64,000 nucleotides of DNA, from NCBI GenBank assembly GCA_029261895.1, contig JAJDAK010000048.1:96155-160154 (forward strand), written 5' to 3'. A program made the position numbers and the translations under genes. The DNA is from Deltaproteobacteria bacterium. Its GTDB lineage: Bacteria; Myxococcota_A; UBA9160; SZUA-336. The notes below the pieces were generated by a model, which worked only from the letters and a program-made list of their open reading frames with translations, had not been told where the DNA came from and made no database searches. Of this stretch, positions 1-8,446 are shown in pieces; the first letter of the stretch is position 1, and every line of letters starts with the position of its first letter.

Positions 1-16
1 TCGAGACCGCGTTTGG

Positions 17-838
17 GTGGCCGCAAGTTGCGGCCCGAACCGAGTCCGTTTACCACCAGGTTATGGAAGCATGCGCGTCGTCGACTTAGACCGCGACATG
101 TCCGACGTGATTCCGACGGCAACAACCGTCGAGTCGGAGTTTCTATTTCAGCGCATGACCGACGCTACGCTGGACGCGCTACCCGCACGACCCAATGCCA
201 AACTTCTAGATTCCGCCGCAGGAATCGGACAGGACGCTCGAGCACTCGCGGCACGCGGAGCGATTGCATTCGCCGCCGAACCATCCAAGCGAATGATGGC
301 GCTCGCTGAACTCAGCGACGACAAAGCGGAACCACCCAGTGGAACGCTTCTGCGGGTTCGAGCTTGGTCGGAATCATTGCCGTTTCGCAAAGGAAGCTTC
401 GACGGGGTTTTCTGCAAAGGCGCGCTGGATCACTTTGATGATCCCGGGCTGTGCATTCAAGAGATGGCTCGGGTCGCCGGTTCGGATGGACGCGTAGTTC
501 TTACGGTCGCGAATTTTGGCGCGCTCGGTTGCCGTTGGGCACGATTCCGCGATCGAAACGAGAGCACTCCCCACGTCTGGGGCCGTCGACACTACGACGT
601 ACCTTCCGATCACTACACGCGGTACGATCTGAAATTACTAAAGAAGCAGGCCGGCGAACATATCATCATCGACACGGAAATCGGCGTGTCCCTTCTTTGG
701 GGCATCTCCGGGTGGGCACGCTTCCTGGCACGTTTTGAAGGCATGTCGGAAAGACTTCTGCATTTCGCCGACAGCATCGCCCGCCGATTCCCAAGCCTAG
801 CCGATGTAGTGGTGATTGCCGGGCGACCTCGGAACTAG
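17..838 (+). CDS. Class I SAM-dependent methyltransferase, possibly truncated at 5' end
   Basis: This predicted soluble methyltransferase transfers a methyl group from S-adenosylmethionine to an unknown small-molecule or lipid acceptor. Motif I is visible as LLDSAAGIGQDARALAARG near residues 63-81, followed by an acidic-loop region (AAEPSKRM) and a motif IV/V stretch (SFDGVFCKGALDHF, then VAGSDGRVVLTVAN). This is the Methyltransf_11/25 pattern. The frame is open to the left edge of the window, so the true start may lie outside. Within the window the possible starts are GTG 17, ATG 71 and ATG 98; the conserved fold begins only after the last of these. It converges on the regulator at 840-2225 with 1 bp between the stops. 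The substrate cannot be predicted. Confidence 0.8.
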   Translation: MAASCGPNRVRLPPGYGSMRVVDLDRDMSDVIPTATTVESEFLFQRMTDATLDALPARPNAKLLDSAAGIGQDARALAARGAIAFAAEPSKRMMALAELSDDKAEPPSGTLLRVRAWSESLPFRKGSFDGVFCKGALDHFDDPGLCIQEMARVAGSDGRVVLTVANFGALGCRWARFRDRNESTPHVWGRRHYDVPSDHYTRYDLKLLKKQAGEHIIIDTEIGVSLLWGISGWARFLARFEGMSERLLHFADSIARRFPSLADVVVIAGRPRN

Positions 839-839
839 T

Positions 840-2225
840 TCAGACTTTGATGCCGTGCGCTTTGAGTTTTCGATAGAGCGTGCTACGTCCGACGCCTAGG
901 ATCGACGCCGCCTGTCGAATATCGCCATTCGCCGAACGGATCGCATGAGTGATGCAAGCTTTCTCATAGGATGAGAAAGAGAGCGGGATGTCTTCAGGTT
1001 CGGAGACCCGCTGTCCGCCGCGCTGCGGCAATAGTCGAAGATCTGCCGCGGTCAGACGTGGGCCGCGCGCAAGCGCCACGGCCGCTTCAATCGTGTTCTG
1101 AAGTTCGCGAACATTTCCATCCCAGCGATGGGTCGCCAATTGCTCGAGTGCATCGGGCTCGAAGCCGGTGATGTTGGAGTTCTTGTTACGTGTGTTTAGA
1201 AAGTACGTGGCCAAGACCGGAATGTCCTCACGACGCTCGCGCAACGGCGGCAACTCCACCGAAACCACTCGCAAGCGATAGAAAAGATCCGAACGAAAGC
1301 GACCTTCCTCGACTTCAACCGCGAGCTCGCGATTCGTGGCTGCAACAATTCGGACATCGATACTGATTGCATCCGGCGAACCCAGGGGCCGAACTTCGCG
1401 CTCTTGAATTGCACGCAGCAATTTCGATTGAAGCAAAGGGCTCAGCTCGCCAATTTCATCGAGAAAGAGCGTCCCCCCCTGCGCGCGACGGAATAGCCCT
1501 GGCGCCGCACGCGTGGCGCCTGTAAACGCACCCGTCTCATACCCGAAAAGTTCAGCTTCGGCGATGCCCTCCGGCAGCGCGCCGCAGTCGACCGGCACAA
1601 ACGGACCGCTGGATCGCGGCGAAGTTTCATGAATCGCACGGGCGATCAATTCCTTACCGGTTCCGCTTTCAGCTTGGATCAAGACATTGCTTTCGTTGCT
1701 GGAAAGATGCGTGACCAATTGGGTGACCCGGCGTATCGATGCCGACTGCCCCACAATGGCGGCGAATGCTGTTCTTAGACCGAGCTCGCCCTCAAGCTCG
1801 CGATTGCGCACTCGAAGCTTCCGGTGATCCACCGCGCGGTTCAGTGTTCGAATCACGCGGTGCCGATCTGAAAATGGTTTCTCTAGATAGTCGAACGCTC
1901 CTGCGCGTATCGTCGAGACCGCAGAGTCGATCGTGGCAAACCCTGTCATGATAATGATCTCAGAGTCCGCGCTGCGTGCTCGAATTTCACCGATGAAATC
2001 CGTCCCAGACGCCACGCCGAGATTCAAATCCAGTAATACGACCTCGGGACACGCATCCAGTTCACCAAAAAGAGTTTCATCATCGTGAGCTTGCGCAACA
2101 TCGAACCCTTCGGATTCGAGCATTCTGCGTAGCATTCTTACAAGTTCCGGCTCGTCATCTACGATCAGAACCCGTGCAGGAACGCTGGGAGCGCCGTCTG
2201 GCGCCTCGTAAGCCAATTCAGACAC
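840..2225 (-). CDS. NtrC-family sigma-54-dependent response regulator
   Basis: This is a three-domain activator of sigma-54 promoters. The N-terminal receiver starts at about residue 18 (RVLIVDDEPELV) and has the phospho-accepting Asp in VVLLDLNLG. The AAA+ domain has Walker A (AESGTGKE), the sigma-54-contacting loop GAFTGA and Walker B ([12 protein letters not shown]). A Fis-type helix-turn-helix (ASILGVGRSTLYRKLKAHG) ends the protein. The 461-aa length is normal for the family. No histidine kinase is adjacent. It is divergent from a second NtrC-type gene at 2309, with about 83 bp between them. The start used is GTG 2225 and has no clear ribosome binding site. Flagellar genes follow on the other side of its neighbour, so a role in motility gene control is possible but not shown. 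Confidence 0.92.
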   Translation of the reverse strand: MSELAYEAPDGAPSVPARVLIVDDEPELVRMLRRMLESEGFDVAQAHDDETLFGELDACPEVVLLDLNLGVASGTDFIGEIRARSADSEIIIMTGFATIDSAVSTIRAGAFDYLEKPFSDRHRVIRTLNRAVDHRKLRVRNRELEGELGLRTAFAAIVGQSASIRRVTQLVTHLSSNESNVLIQAESGTGKELIARAIHETSPRSSGPFVPVDCGALPEGIAEAELFGYETGAFTGATRAAPGLFRRAQGGTLFLDEIGELSPLLQSKLLRAIQEREVRPLGSPDAISIDVRIVAATNRELAVEVEEGRFRSDLFYRLRVVSVELPPLRERREDIPVLATYFLNTRNKNSNITGFEPDALEQLATHRWDGNVRELQNTIEAAVALARGPRLTAADLRLLPQRGGQRVSEPEDIPLSFSSYEKACITHAIRSANGDIRQAASILGVGRSTLYRKLKAHGIKV

Positions 2226-2308
2226 TGTGGGGGGGATCGGAGCGAAACAGCAGTCGCTTGAGGTGACCTGCGAGCTTAACTACATTCTTTTGTCCGGGGG
2301 GAAGCACA

Positions 2309-3700
2309 TTGAGTCGCGGATCGATTTTGGTCGTAGATGACGATGCGGTTTTTCGTGCGGCGCTTACGCGGTATCTGGATGGCGAGGGTTTCAACGTCGT
2401 TACCGCCGATGCCCCAGATGCCGCCGTTGACGAGCTCCAGTCACAGGCGTTTGACGTCGTTCTCACAGATCTGCGTATGCCTGGAACGGACGGAATTCAA
2501 CTCGTTCGCCGTATTCACAAACTCGACCCAGGGATCGTGTGCATCGTAATCACAGGATTCGGCAGCCCGGAGCGTTCGATCGAAGCGCTTGAAGCCGGCG
2601 CATTTTGGTTCATCGATAAGAGCTACGAACGCATCGCGAGCGTTGGCGCTCTGCTTGAAAAAGCATTGGAGCATCGCCAACTCAAGGCTTCCAACAAGCG
2701 ACTGCAACGCCAGCTCAAGGTCCGCTACGGCTTCGAAAACATCGTAGGCGAAAGCGATGCACTCCGTGAAACGCTGGAATCCGTACGGAAGGTCGCCGAC
2801 ACGGAGGCAACGGTATTGATTCTGGGCGAAAGTGGCGTTGGCAAGGAACTCGTGGCACGCGCCACCCACTACAACAGCCATCGTGCCGAACAACCCTTCG
2901 TTGCGGTGAACTGCGGAGCCATCCCCGAGGAACTGCTCGAGAGCGAACTCTTCGGCCATGTTCGCGGTGCGTTTACCGGCGCGATTCGCGATCGAATCGG
3001 GCGCTTCAGCGCTGCGAATGGTGGCACCCTGTTTCTGGACGAAATCGGCGACATGAGTCCCACGCTGCAAATCAAGCTATTGCGTGTACTTCAGGAGCGC
3101 GAATTCGAACCCGTGGGCTCATCGAAGACCGAGCGGGTCGACGTCCGCATTATTGCGGCCACGAATCAAAATCTCCCGGAACTGATTCAGGCACGAAAGT
3201 TTCGCGAGGACCTCTACTTTCGACTTAGTGTCGTGCCCATCGTTGTTCCTCCTCTCCGGGTTCGGCGTGAAGATGTAATCCTGCTCTGCAATCACTTTCT
3301 GGGCATCCAACGACGCAATTATCCGGAACTCTGTGGCATTGCCGAAGCCGCGATGAAACGGCTTGTCGAGTACGACTGGCCCGGCAATGTTCGAGAGCTA
3401 GAAGGTCTCGTTGAACGCGTGTCCGTAATGAAACGCGAAGGCTGGATTGGCGAGGATGATCTGCCGGACGGCATTCGTGGATCATCGGTACCGGCGCACA
3501 CGCTCAACCTGCCACCCGATGGGCTGGACTTCTCGAATGTGGTGGATCGATTCGAGTCTGACCTGATCATTCAGGCACTCGAAACAACGGGGTGGAACAA
3601 GAATCAAGCTGCACAGTTGCTTGGTCTCAAGCGCACAACCTTGGTTGAGAAAATTCGCGCCAAAGGTCTCAGCAAGCACGATCCAGTAACCGATTCGTAA
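2309..3700 (+). CDS. NtrC-family sigma-54 response regulator, FlrC/FleQ-like C-terminus
   Basis: This second sigma-54 activator has a receiver ([14 protein letters not shown]; phospho-Asp in [10 protein letters not shown]), an AAA+ core (Walker A GESGVGKE, loop GAFTGA, Walker [15 protein letters not shown]) and a Fis-type helix-turn-helix. The HTH motif [18 protein letters not shown] resembles the RTTLVEK signature seen in FlrC/FleQ-type flagellar regulators, which is established knowledge of that group. The start is TTG 2309, chosen because a strong GGGGGGAAG ribosome binding site sits just upstream. It lies 252 bp before fliA, whose upstream region carries a sigma-54-like promoter, so this regulator is the natural candidate activator of fliA. 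That link is inference. Where the receiver domain usually has Lys-Pro, this one has Lys-Ser. Confidence 0.92.
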   Translation: MSRGSILVVDDDAVFRAALTRYLDGEGFNVVTADAPDAAVDELQSQAFDVVLTDLRMPGTDGIQLVRRIHKLDPGIVCIVITGFGSPERSIEALEAGAFWFIDKSYERIASVGALLEKALEHRQLKASNKRLQRQLKVRYGFENIVGESDALRETLESVRKVADTEATVLILGESGVGKELVARATHYNSHRAEQPFVAVNCGAIPEELLESELFGHVRGAFTGAIRDRIGRFSAANGGTLFLDEIGDMSPTLQIKLLRVLQEREFEPVGSSKTERVDVRIIAATNQNLPELIQARKFREDLYFRLSVVPIVVPPLRVRREDVILLCNHFLGIQRRNYPELCGIAEAAMKRLVEYDWPGNVRELEGLVERVSVMKREGWIGEDDLPDGIRGSSVPAHTLNLPPDGLDFSNVVDRFESDLIIQALETTGWNKNQAAQLLGLKRTTLVEKIRAKGLSKHDPVTDS

Positions 3701-3876
3701 TTCGGTTACCAAAAGGGCGTCAAAATATCGTCCGGGGTTGATCCCCTCCTTGGCCTCCTATCCAGTCTAATCCGCAGGCGCACAATCCATCTTTCACCTG
3801 CATAGACGATGACTTGCTCCTCGGAGTACGCACTCCTGATGCGGGCATCCCAGCGACTCTAGCGTCTGCAGAAGAG

Positions 3877-3892
3877 CGGCATCTGAATTGCA
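3877..3892 (+). promoter_or_regulatory. Candidate sigma-54 promoter of fliA
   Basis: The sequence CGGCATCTGAATTGCA fits the sigma-54 consensus TGGCACG-N4-TTGCA at the invariant GG (3878-3879) and GC (3890-3891), with exactly the required 10 bases between them. It would start transcription near 3902, about 50 bases before the fliA ATG. Two sigma-54 activator genes lie immediately upstream, which fits. Confidence 0.55.
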
Positions 3893-3952
3893 CAAAGCGT
3901 GGCCTGTTCACGTTTTGTTGTTGCTGCTGCCCACGGATTCGGGAGGACTTGC

Positions 3953-4708
3953 ATGGAAGCGCTATTGAAGGAAGGTCGTGAGGCGGATGGATCGCTCCAG
4001 CCTCATATCAAGGAAAAAATTGTTCTCGAACACACACCGCTAATTCGATACATCGTAAATCGAATCGCAGTTCGACTACCGTCGCATATTGATCTAGATG
4101 ACCTACACAACACCGGTGTGATTGGGTTAATGGATGCAATCGATAAGTATGACCCGGACAAGAACTGCAAGTTCAAAACCTACGCAGAATTTCGGATCAA
4201 GGGTGCGATTCTCGACCAACTGCGCTCCCTGGATTGGGTCCCACGTTCGATTCGCCAAAAGAGTCGTCGTTTGGAACAGGCGTACACGCAGGTCGAACAA
4301 CGGCTGGGCCGTTCCGCCACAGAAACCGAAATCGCCGACTCACTGGGGATCGAATTGGAGGAATTCCACTACCTGATCAATCAGGTCAAAGGGATTTCCA
4401 TGATCAATCTCGACGAATTGCGGTCGAACTCGGATGGCGATCAACCCCTCTACGGCGACATCTTCGAAGACGTCAAAGCCGAAAACCCATTCACGTCCTT
4501 GGGTTCACGAGAGATGCGTCAGGCCGTGGCTGATTGCATCTCAGGTCTGCCCGAGAAAGAGCGTCTGGTAATCTCGCTCTACTACTATGAGGACCTGAAC
4601 ATGAAGGAAATTGGTAACGTCCTTGGCATCACCGAATCGCGGGTCTGTCAGATCCACACCAAAGCCGTCGCCCGCCTCCACTCCAAGCTCCGGACCGTGA
4701 TGACGTAA
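3953..4708 (+). CDS. fliA: Flagellar sigma-28 factor, FliA/WhiG family
   Basis: This RNA polymerase sigma factor directs transcription of late flagellar and motility genes. Region 2 is visible (IDLDDLHNTGVIGLMDAIDK, then KFKTYAEFRIKGAILDQLR), then the FliA-typical DWVPRSIRQKSRRLEQAY and a region 3 with TETEIADSLGI. Region 4 follows (LPEKERLVISLYYYEDLNMK, then the HTH IGNVLGITESRVCQIHTKA). The ATG at 3953 is chosen over the upstream GTG at 3899 because GGGAGGA lies 5-6 bases before it and the candidate promoter start falls after 3899. The product is 251 aa, normal for the family. The anti-sigma gene flgM lies 395 bp downstream, and a mobile-element-like repeat occupies part of that gap. Confidence 0.95.
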   Translation: MEALLKEGREADGSLQPHIKEKIVLEHTPLIRYIVNRIAVRLPSHIDLDDLHNTGVIGLMDAIDKYDPDKNCKFKTYAEFRIKGAILDQLRSLDWVPRSIRQKSRRLEQAYTQVEQRLGRSATETEIADSLGIELEEFHYLINQVKGISMINLDELRSNSDGDQPLYGDIFEDVKAENPFTSLGSREMRQAVADCISGLPEKERLVISLYYYEDLNMKEIGNVLGITESRVCQIHTKAVARLHSKLRTVMT

Positions 4709-5066
4709 CCCGGCGGGCAGTGCCCCTGTCGAGTTCTGCAGTTCACTCCCGGACCTGCTTCGCGCGTGGAGGGCGGTGTATCCAATCGCAACCGTGCCCG
4801 CGCTGCAGACGGTCCGTCCGCGAACCACAGAACTCGCTTGGCCAACAGAGACGTGTCGAAGAAGGCGTGATGCCCGCTTTGACGTTAGAAATCTGAGCAA
4901 GCGTTCCACTGGAACGCGCGCAGCGACGCGTAGCGGAGCGGAGGGGTTGATAAGACGTCATACGCTCCAGAGGACCCATGTCGATCGCGAACGGAGCAAG
5001 ATGCATCCAAGCTACGAGTAGCACGCAATTGACAGGCAACTCTGACGCTAGATGGGCGGGTTGTGC
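4709..5066. other. Long intergenic stretch between fliA and flgM
   Basis: No convincing gene is present. The region holds a two-box repeat (4750-4817) and a short perfect hairpin, GCGTTCC-ACT-GGAACGC, at 4901-4917. The rest has no structure that I can support. The sigma-28-like promoter of flgM follows at 5067. Confidence 0.6.
4750..4817 (+). repeat. Two-box dispersed repeat, copy 1
   Basis: Box 1 (4750-4769, CGGACCTGCTTCGCGCGTGG) and box 2 (4795-4817, 23 bp, starting TGCCCGCGCTG and ending GACGGTCCGT) are separated by 25 diverged bases. Both boxes recur exactly, in inverted orientation and with the same 25-base spacing, at 38953-39020 next to a RAYT transposase. The outer ends CGGACC and GGTCCG are inverted repeats, so the unit is palindromic at its termini, as REP/BIME-type elements are. 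Family membership is inferred. Confidence 0.7.
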
Positions 5067-5094
5067 TAAAGAATCGGGGGCGAATTCCCGATAG
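5067..5094 (+). promoter_or_regulatory. Candidate sigma-28 promoter of flgM
   Basis: TAAAGAAT (5067-5074) and CCCGATAG (5087-5094) match the FliA consensus TAAAGTTT-N11-GCCGATAA at 6/8 positions in each half, with a spacing one base longer. Transcription would begin near 5100-5102, only a few bases before the flgM ATG at 5104. This explains the absence of a ribosome binding site there and suggests a nearly leaderless mRNA. Confidence 0.6.
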
Positions 5095-5103
5095 CGCTAA
5101 TAC

Positions 5104-5322
5104 ATGTCGAAGCAAAACGAACACGATTCAGAGCTTCCGGTCGAAGGCGAAGAACTCGAGAACGCGTATTCGCCCGAATATCTACGCGAAGTCGCTGATG
5201 GCGAAGCCCGAAATGAACGGCTCGAAGAGCTACAGCGCCGAATTAAATCCGGCGCGTACAAAGTCGATGCTGACTGGGTCGTTGACCACCTTCTGGGGTC
5301 CGGCGACCTAAAAGACGACTAG
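5104..5322 (+). CDS. flgM: FlgM-like anti-sigma-28 factor
   Basis: This small protein is predicted to bind and inhibit FliA until the flagellar hook is complete and FlgM is exported. The 72-aa product has a polar N-terminus (expected to be disordered) and a C-terminal helical motif, LQRRIKSGAYKVDADWVVDH. That motif matches the FlgM family pattern in which an I-x-x-G-x-Y-x-V-D core precedes the last sigma-binding helix. It lies directly after fliA on the same strand, the usual partner context. There is no ribosome binding site upstream of ATG 5104; a sigma-28-like promoter ends 9 bases before it. The call rests on the motif and position together, since either alone would be weak for so short a protein. 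Confidence 0.75.
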   Translation: MSKQNEHDSELPVEGEELENAYSPEYLREVADGEARNERLEELQRRIKSGAYKVDADWVVDHLLGSGDLKDD

Positions 5323-5399
5323 ACCGAATTTCTCTTCAGAATCCAGTACATGCCTCCAAGTCCTCAAGCGGATTCCGAGGTGACCTAATGCGCTTTCCC

Positions 5400-5426
5400 T
5401 TAACCCGCTAAGATACCTGCCGATAG
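5400..5426 (+). promoter_or_regulatory. Candidate sigma-28 promoter of the receiver-domain gene
   Basis: GCCGATAG at 5419-5426 matches 7/8 of the FliA -10 element. A weak -35 (TTAACCCG, 5400-5407) lies upstream at the canonical 11-base spacing. The transcript would start near 5432, about 40 bases ahead of ATG 5475. The -10 is strong and the -35 is poor. Confidence 0.45.
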
Positions 5427-5474
5427 ATACGTTACGTGCGCAGTTGCGCATGTCTGTTGGGGGGTTCTGCGGGT

Positions 5475-6758
5475 ATGGCGAAGACCATTCTTCTGGCTGA
5501 CGACAGTGTCACGATCCAAAAGGTCGTTGGCATCACTTTCGCCAATGAAGATGTCGAATTGGTAACGGTCGACAATGGCGACGATGCACTCATTCGTGCA
5601 CGTGAGATCAAACCTGACGTAATTCTCGCTGACGTATCGATGCCGGGCCTCGACGGCTATGCACTTTGCGCTGCGATTCGGGCCGAACCTGAAATCGCGG
5701 GGATTCCGTTACTTCTGTTGACCGGCGCGTTCAAAACATTTGATGAGGGCCGCGCCCAATCGGTAGGCGTCAACGCCTATATCGCGAAACCCTTCGAAGC
5801 CCAGGCCCTCGTAGACCAGGTACAGCAGCTGCTTGACCAGCCCAGCGCGCCAGCAGCCGCTCCGCCGGCAGCCGTGGATTTCGACGACGCGCCACCGGAG
5901 ATCCAGCGTGCGACTGAGCCACCCGACGTTTCGCTCGACATCGCGTTTGGGCCCGCGGATCTCGACGCTGCATTCGGTGAATCCGACGAAACCCGTATTA
6001 TTGGCGCGACCGAAATCGCGAGCAATAGCGATAGCAGTAGCACCACGACACCTGTGGACTTCGGCTCAACGATTCAGTCGTTTCACGATCCCGAAAGTAC
6101 CGAGCCCATCACCCAACCCTCGATCACTTTCGCGGACAGAAACGAAGACGCGCTCTACGGCGAGACCAGCCTATTGGAACCCGAGCCCGCACCGGCACCA
6201 CCGGACTCGTTGCACCACGACAATCCGGCCTTCCAAAACGTCTTAGACGTCGGGCCTCCCGATGACGATACCGAAACCGCGATGCCATTTGTAAGCTCAG
6301 TATTTGACGAAGACTCCACGGAAACGCAGCCAGTCCATGACGAGCTGCCTGAACTCACCGAGGAATTCATCGTCGAACACAACCCGGGTACCACAGAAGC
6401 ACCGATCCTAGACGCTGAAACTCAAATCGAAGATCCATTCGATGCGGGGCCGGCAACCATGCACCTCGAGCCGTTGGAGAGCGACGCCCGAACCACCAGC
6501 CCTGAATTGGACGCGGTGGTCGAGCGATCCACGCAAGGATATTCCGATGTCGATCCCTCGGCAGGCGCGATCGATCCAGCAACCGTGCATCGCGCGCTTG
6601 AAAAGATGGCCTGGGAAGCATTCGGTTCGATCTCCGAGCAATTGGTCCAGGACGTGGTTCAAAAAGTCGAGGCCATCGCCTGGGAAGTCATCCCACAGCT
6701 CGCCGAACGTTTGATTCGTGAAGAAATCGAACGCATCAAGTCCAACCCTCCCCAATAG
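5475..6758 (+). CDS. Receiver-domain protein with acidic linker and PopZ-like C-terminus
   Basis: Residues 1-120 are a complete receiver domain: TILLADDS acidic pocket, phospho-Asp in VILADVSMPG, LLLTGAF, and conserved Lys in IAKPF. A linker of about 230 residues, rich in Pro, Glu, Asp and Thr and probably disordered, follows. The last 60 residues are amphipathic helices ending WEVIPQLAERLIREEIERI, which resembles the C-terminal oligomerisation motif of the polar organiser PopZ. The protein has no output enzyme or DNA-binding domain, so it probably acts by protein contact, perhaps at a cell pole. ATG 5475 is preferred to GTG 5436 because the receiver fold begins there and GGGGGG lies 10 bases upstream. 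The sigma-28-like promoter suggests co-expression with motility genes (inference). Confidence 0.8.
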   Translation: MAKTILLADDSVTIQKVVGITFANEDVELVTVDNGDDALIRAREIKPDVILADVSMPGLDGYALCAAIRAEPEIAGIPLLLLTGAFKTFDEGRAQSVGVNAYIAKPFEAQALVDQVQQLLDQPSAPAAAPPAAVDFDDAPPEIQRATEPPDVSLDIAFGPADLDAAFGESDETRIIGATEIASNSDSSSTTTPVDFGSTIQSFHDPESTEPITQPSITFADRNEDALYGETSLLEPEPAPAPPDSLHHDNPAFQNVLDVGPPDDDTETAMPFVSSVFDEDSTETQPVHDELPELTEEFIVEHNPGTTEAPILDAETQIEDPFDAGPATMHLEPLESDARTTSPELDAVVERSTQGYSDVDPSAGAIDPATVHRALEKMAWEAFGSISEQLVQDVVQKVEAIAWEVIPQLAERLIREEIERIKSNPPQ

Positions 6759-6800
6759 GCGACGCGATCGCTATAACTCTCCGTAGAAAGGAGAAGCCGC

Positions 6801-7652
6801 GTGGTCGCGATGCCCCCGAGTTCGACGTGGCTTTGGCTCGTCGACGCAGCACTTCGCGAGGATCTCGGCGCGGGTGACGTCACCAGCGAGGTACTGATTC
6901 CGGACGCAGCGACCGGCTGCGCGAACTTTGAGGCGCGCGAAAATCTCGTGGTTGCTGGCGTTGAAGTCGCGCGCGCTGTTCTGGATCAGTTTGACGTGGA
7001 TTGGCATGACCCGCCCAAAGACGGTCAGCGCATCGAGGTGGGTGCCCTACTCGGAAATGTGACCGGACTCGCCCGCAGTATCCTGGCCGCTGAACGCACC
7101 ACCCTGAACTTCTTGCAGTATCTTTCCGGGATCGCGACCCAGACGCACACGTACTGTGAAGCCATCCGTGGAACACGAGCGCAAATCGTCGATACGCGTA
7201 AAACACTGCCCGGCTGGCGCACACTTGCGAAGTTCGCCGTCGCTTGTGGGGGCGGAACGAATCACCGCATGGGACTTTTCGACGCGATCTTAATTAAGGA
7301 CAACCATATCGGAGCGGTTGGCTCCGTCACCGAGGCCACACGACGTGCTCGCGAGCATGCTACGAACGCTTTAGAAATCCAAGTTGAAGTCGAGTCGCTC
7401 GCTGATGCAGTGGCTGCGTTTGAAGCCGGCGCAGACCTCTTGCTCGTCGACAATCAGCCACCCGACAAAATTAGAGAGATCGTCGAAGTCATTGACGGTC
7501 GCATTCCGATCGAAGCCAGCGGTGGTGTCACGCTTGACACTGTACGTAGCATCGCAGAAACGGGCGTGGATCGGATTTCCATCGGTGCCCTCACCCATTC
7601 CGTTCGCGCGGTAGATATTGCACTCGAATGGACCGATCGCTCTTCGAATTAA
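6801..7652 (+). CDS. nadC: Nicotinate-nucleotide pyrophosphorylase (carboxylating)
   Basis: NadC converts quinolinate and PRPP to nicotinate mononucleotide, CO2 and pyrophosphate in de novo NAD synthesis. Family motifs are clear: LREDLGAGDVTS near the N-terminus, DTRKTLPGWR (phosphate and quinolinate binding), GGGTNHRMGLFDAILIKDNH, the LLVDNQ strand, and EASGGV near the end. The 283-aa length is normal. GTG 6801 is used because AAGGAGAA lies 6 bases upstream; ATG 6810 would be too far from it. It starts a cofactor run with birA and coaX, and its 3' end overlaps birA by 25 bp, so the two are probably translationally coupled. nadA and nadB are not in the window. Confidence 0.96.
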   Translation: MVAMPPSSTWLWLVDAALREDLGAGDVTSEVLIPDAATGCANFEARENLVVAGVEVARAVLDQFDVDWHDPPKDGQRIEVGALLGNVTGLARSILAAERTTLNFLQYLSGIATQTHTYCEAIRGTRAQIVDTRKTLPGWRTLAKFAVACGGGTNHRMGLFDAILIKDNHIGAVGSVTEATRRAREHATNALEIQVEVESLADAVAAFEAGADLLLVDNQPPDKIREIVEVIDGRIPIEASGGVTLDTVRSIAETGVDRISIGALTHSVRAVDIALEWTDRSSN

Positions 7653-8446
7653 ATCCGCCGACGGCATGGATTGGCCGCCGGTTGGACATCTATCGCGAGA
7701 CAGATTCCACCAATCGAATCGCGCAAGCGTTAGGGGATGCGGGCGCGCCCGAAGGCACGCTGGTTCTTGCGGACGGTCAGACCGCGGGACGCGGCCGCCT
7801 CGGTCGCAGTTTCTTTTCGCCAGCGGGATGCAGTTTATACTTCTCGCTGCTCCTGCGGCCTGATCTGCCACCCGAAGCGGCGCACCGCCATACCTTCGTT
7901 GCATCGTACGCGGTTGCGGAAGCGATTAGAGCTTTGCTCCCCGAGTATCCGATCGAGATCAAGTGGCCCAACGATATTCTTCTCGGCGGTCGAAAAACCT
8001 GCGGCATCAACCTACCGGCGCGGATCGAAGACGGCCGCTTGCAGTGGCTCGTGTTAGGCATCGGGGTCAACGTCAACCTCCAGGCCCAGGATATCCCGGA
8101 CGAGCTGCAAGCGATCGCCACCAGCCTACGAATCGCCGCGGGCCACACAGTCGATCGGCTGGAATTCGCACATTCGCTGTTTCAAAGCCTCGAAATGCAG
8201 CTGGACGCCTTTCGACGCGATGGATTTGAGGGGGTCTTGGATGGTTGGTTGAAATACTTCAGAATGGAGGGACGTCGCGTTCACGTAGGCGGGCCGGGAA
8301 TTTCGGAGGAAATCGACGGCATCGTGGAAGGCGTGGATGAGGAGGGAGCACTCCTGGTTCGAACGGATAAAAAACTCGAACGCATTCTCGCGGGAGATGT
8401 GACACTCGCAGAAGAGGGAAACACCACGCGTGCTGCTGGCGATTGA
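7628..8446 (+). CDS. birA: Biotin--[acetyl-CoA-carboxylase] ligase, catalytic type without HTH
   Basis: This enzyme activates biotin with ATP and attaches it to the lysine of biotin carboxyl carrier protein. The catalytic motifs are present: ETDSTNRIAQ, the biotinyl-AMP loop GQTAGRGRLGRSF, KWPNDIL, and VLGIGVNVN. The chain begins almost directly at the catalytic domain, so it lacks the N-terminal helix-turn-helix that makes E. coli BirA a repressor. It is therefore predicted to be a ligase only. A small C-terminal beta domain follows (about residues 215-265). It overlaps nadC upstream by 25 bp and coaX downstream by 17 bp. Confidence 0.95.
   Translation: MDRSLFELNPPTAWIGRRLDIYRETDSTNRIAQALGDAGAPEGTLVLADGQTAGRGRLGRSFFSPAGCSLYFSLLLRPDLPPEAAHRHTFVASYAVAEAIRALLPEYPIEIKWPNDILLGGRKTCGINLPARIEDGRLQWLVLGIGVNVNLQAQDIPDELQAIATSLRIAAGHTVDRLEFAHSLFQSLEMQLDAFRRDGFEGVLDGWLKYFRMEGRRVHVGGPGISEEIDGIVEGVDEEGALLVRTDKKLERILAGDVTLAEEGNTTRAAGD

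Noticed and set aside
2441..3070. A 209-codon minus-strand open frame inside the second NtrC-type gene
   Set aside because: It lies entirely within a clearly coding gene, has no recognisable motif and has the composition of a shadow frame.
3686..3709. Perfect 8-bp stem GTAACCGA/TCGGTTAC across the stop codon of the second NtrC-type gene, considered as a terminator
   Set aside because: There is no T-tract on the plus strand, so it is only a possible weak stem-loop.
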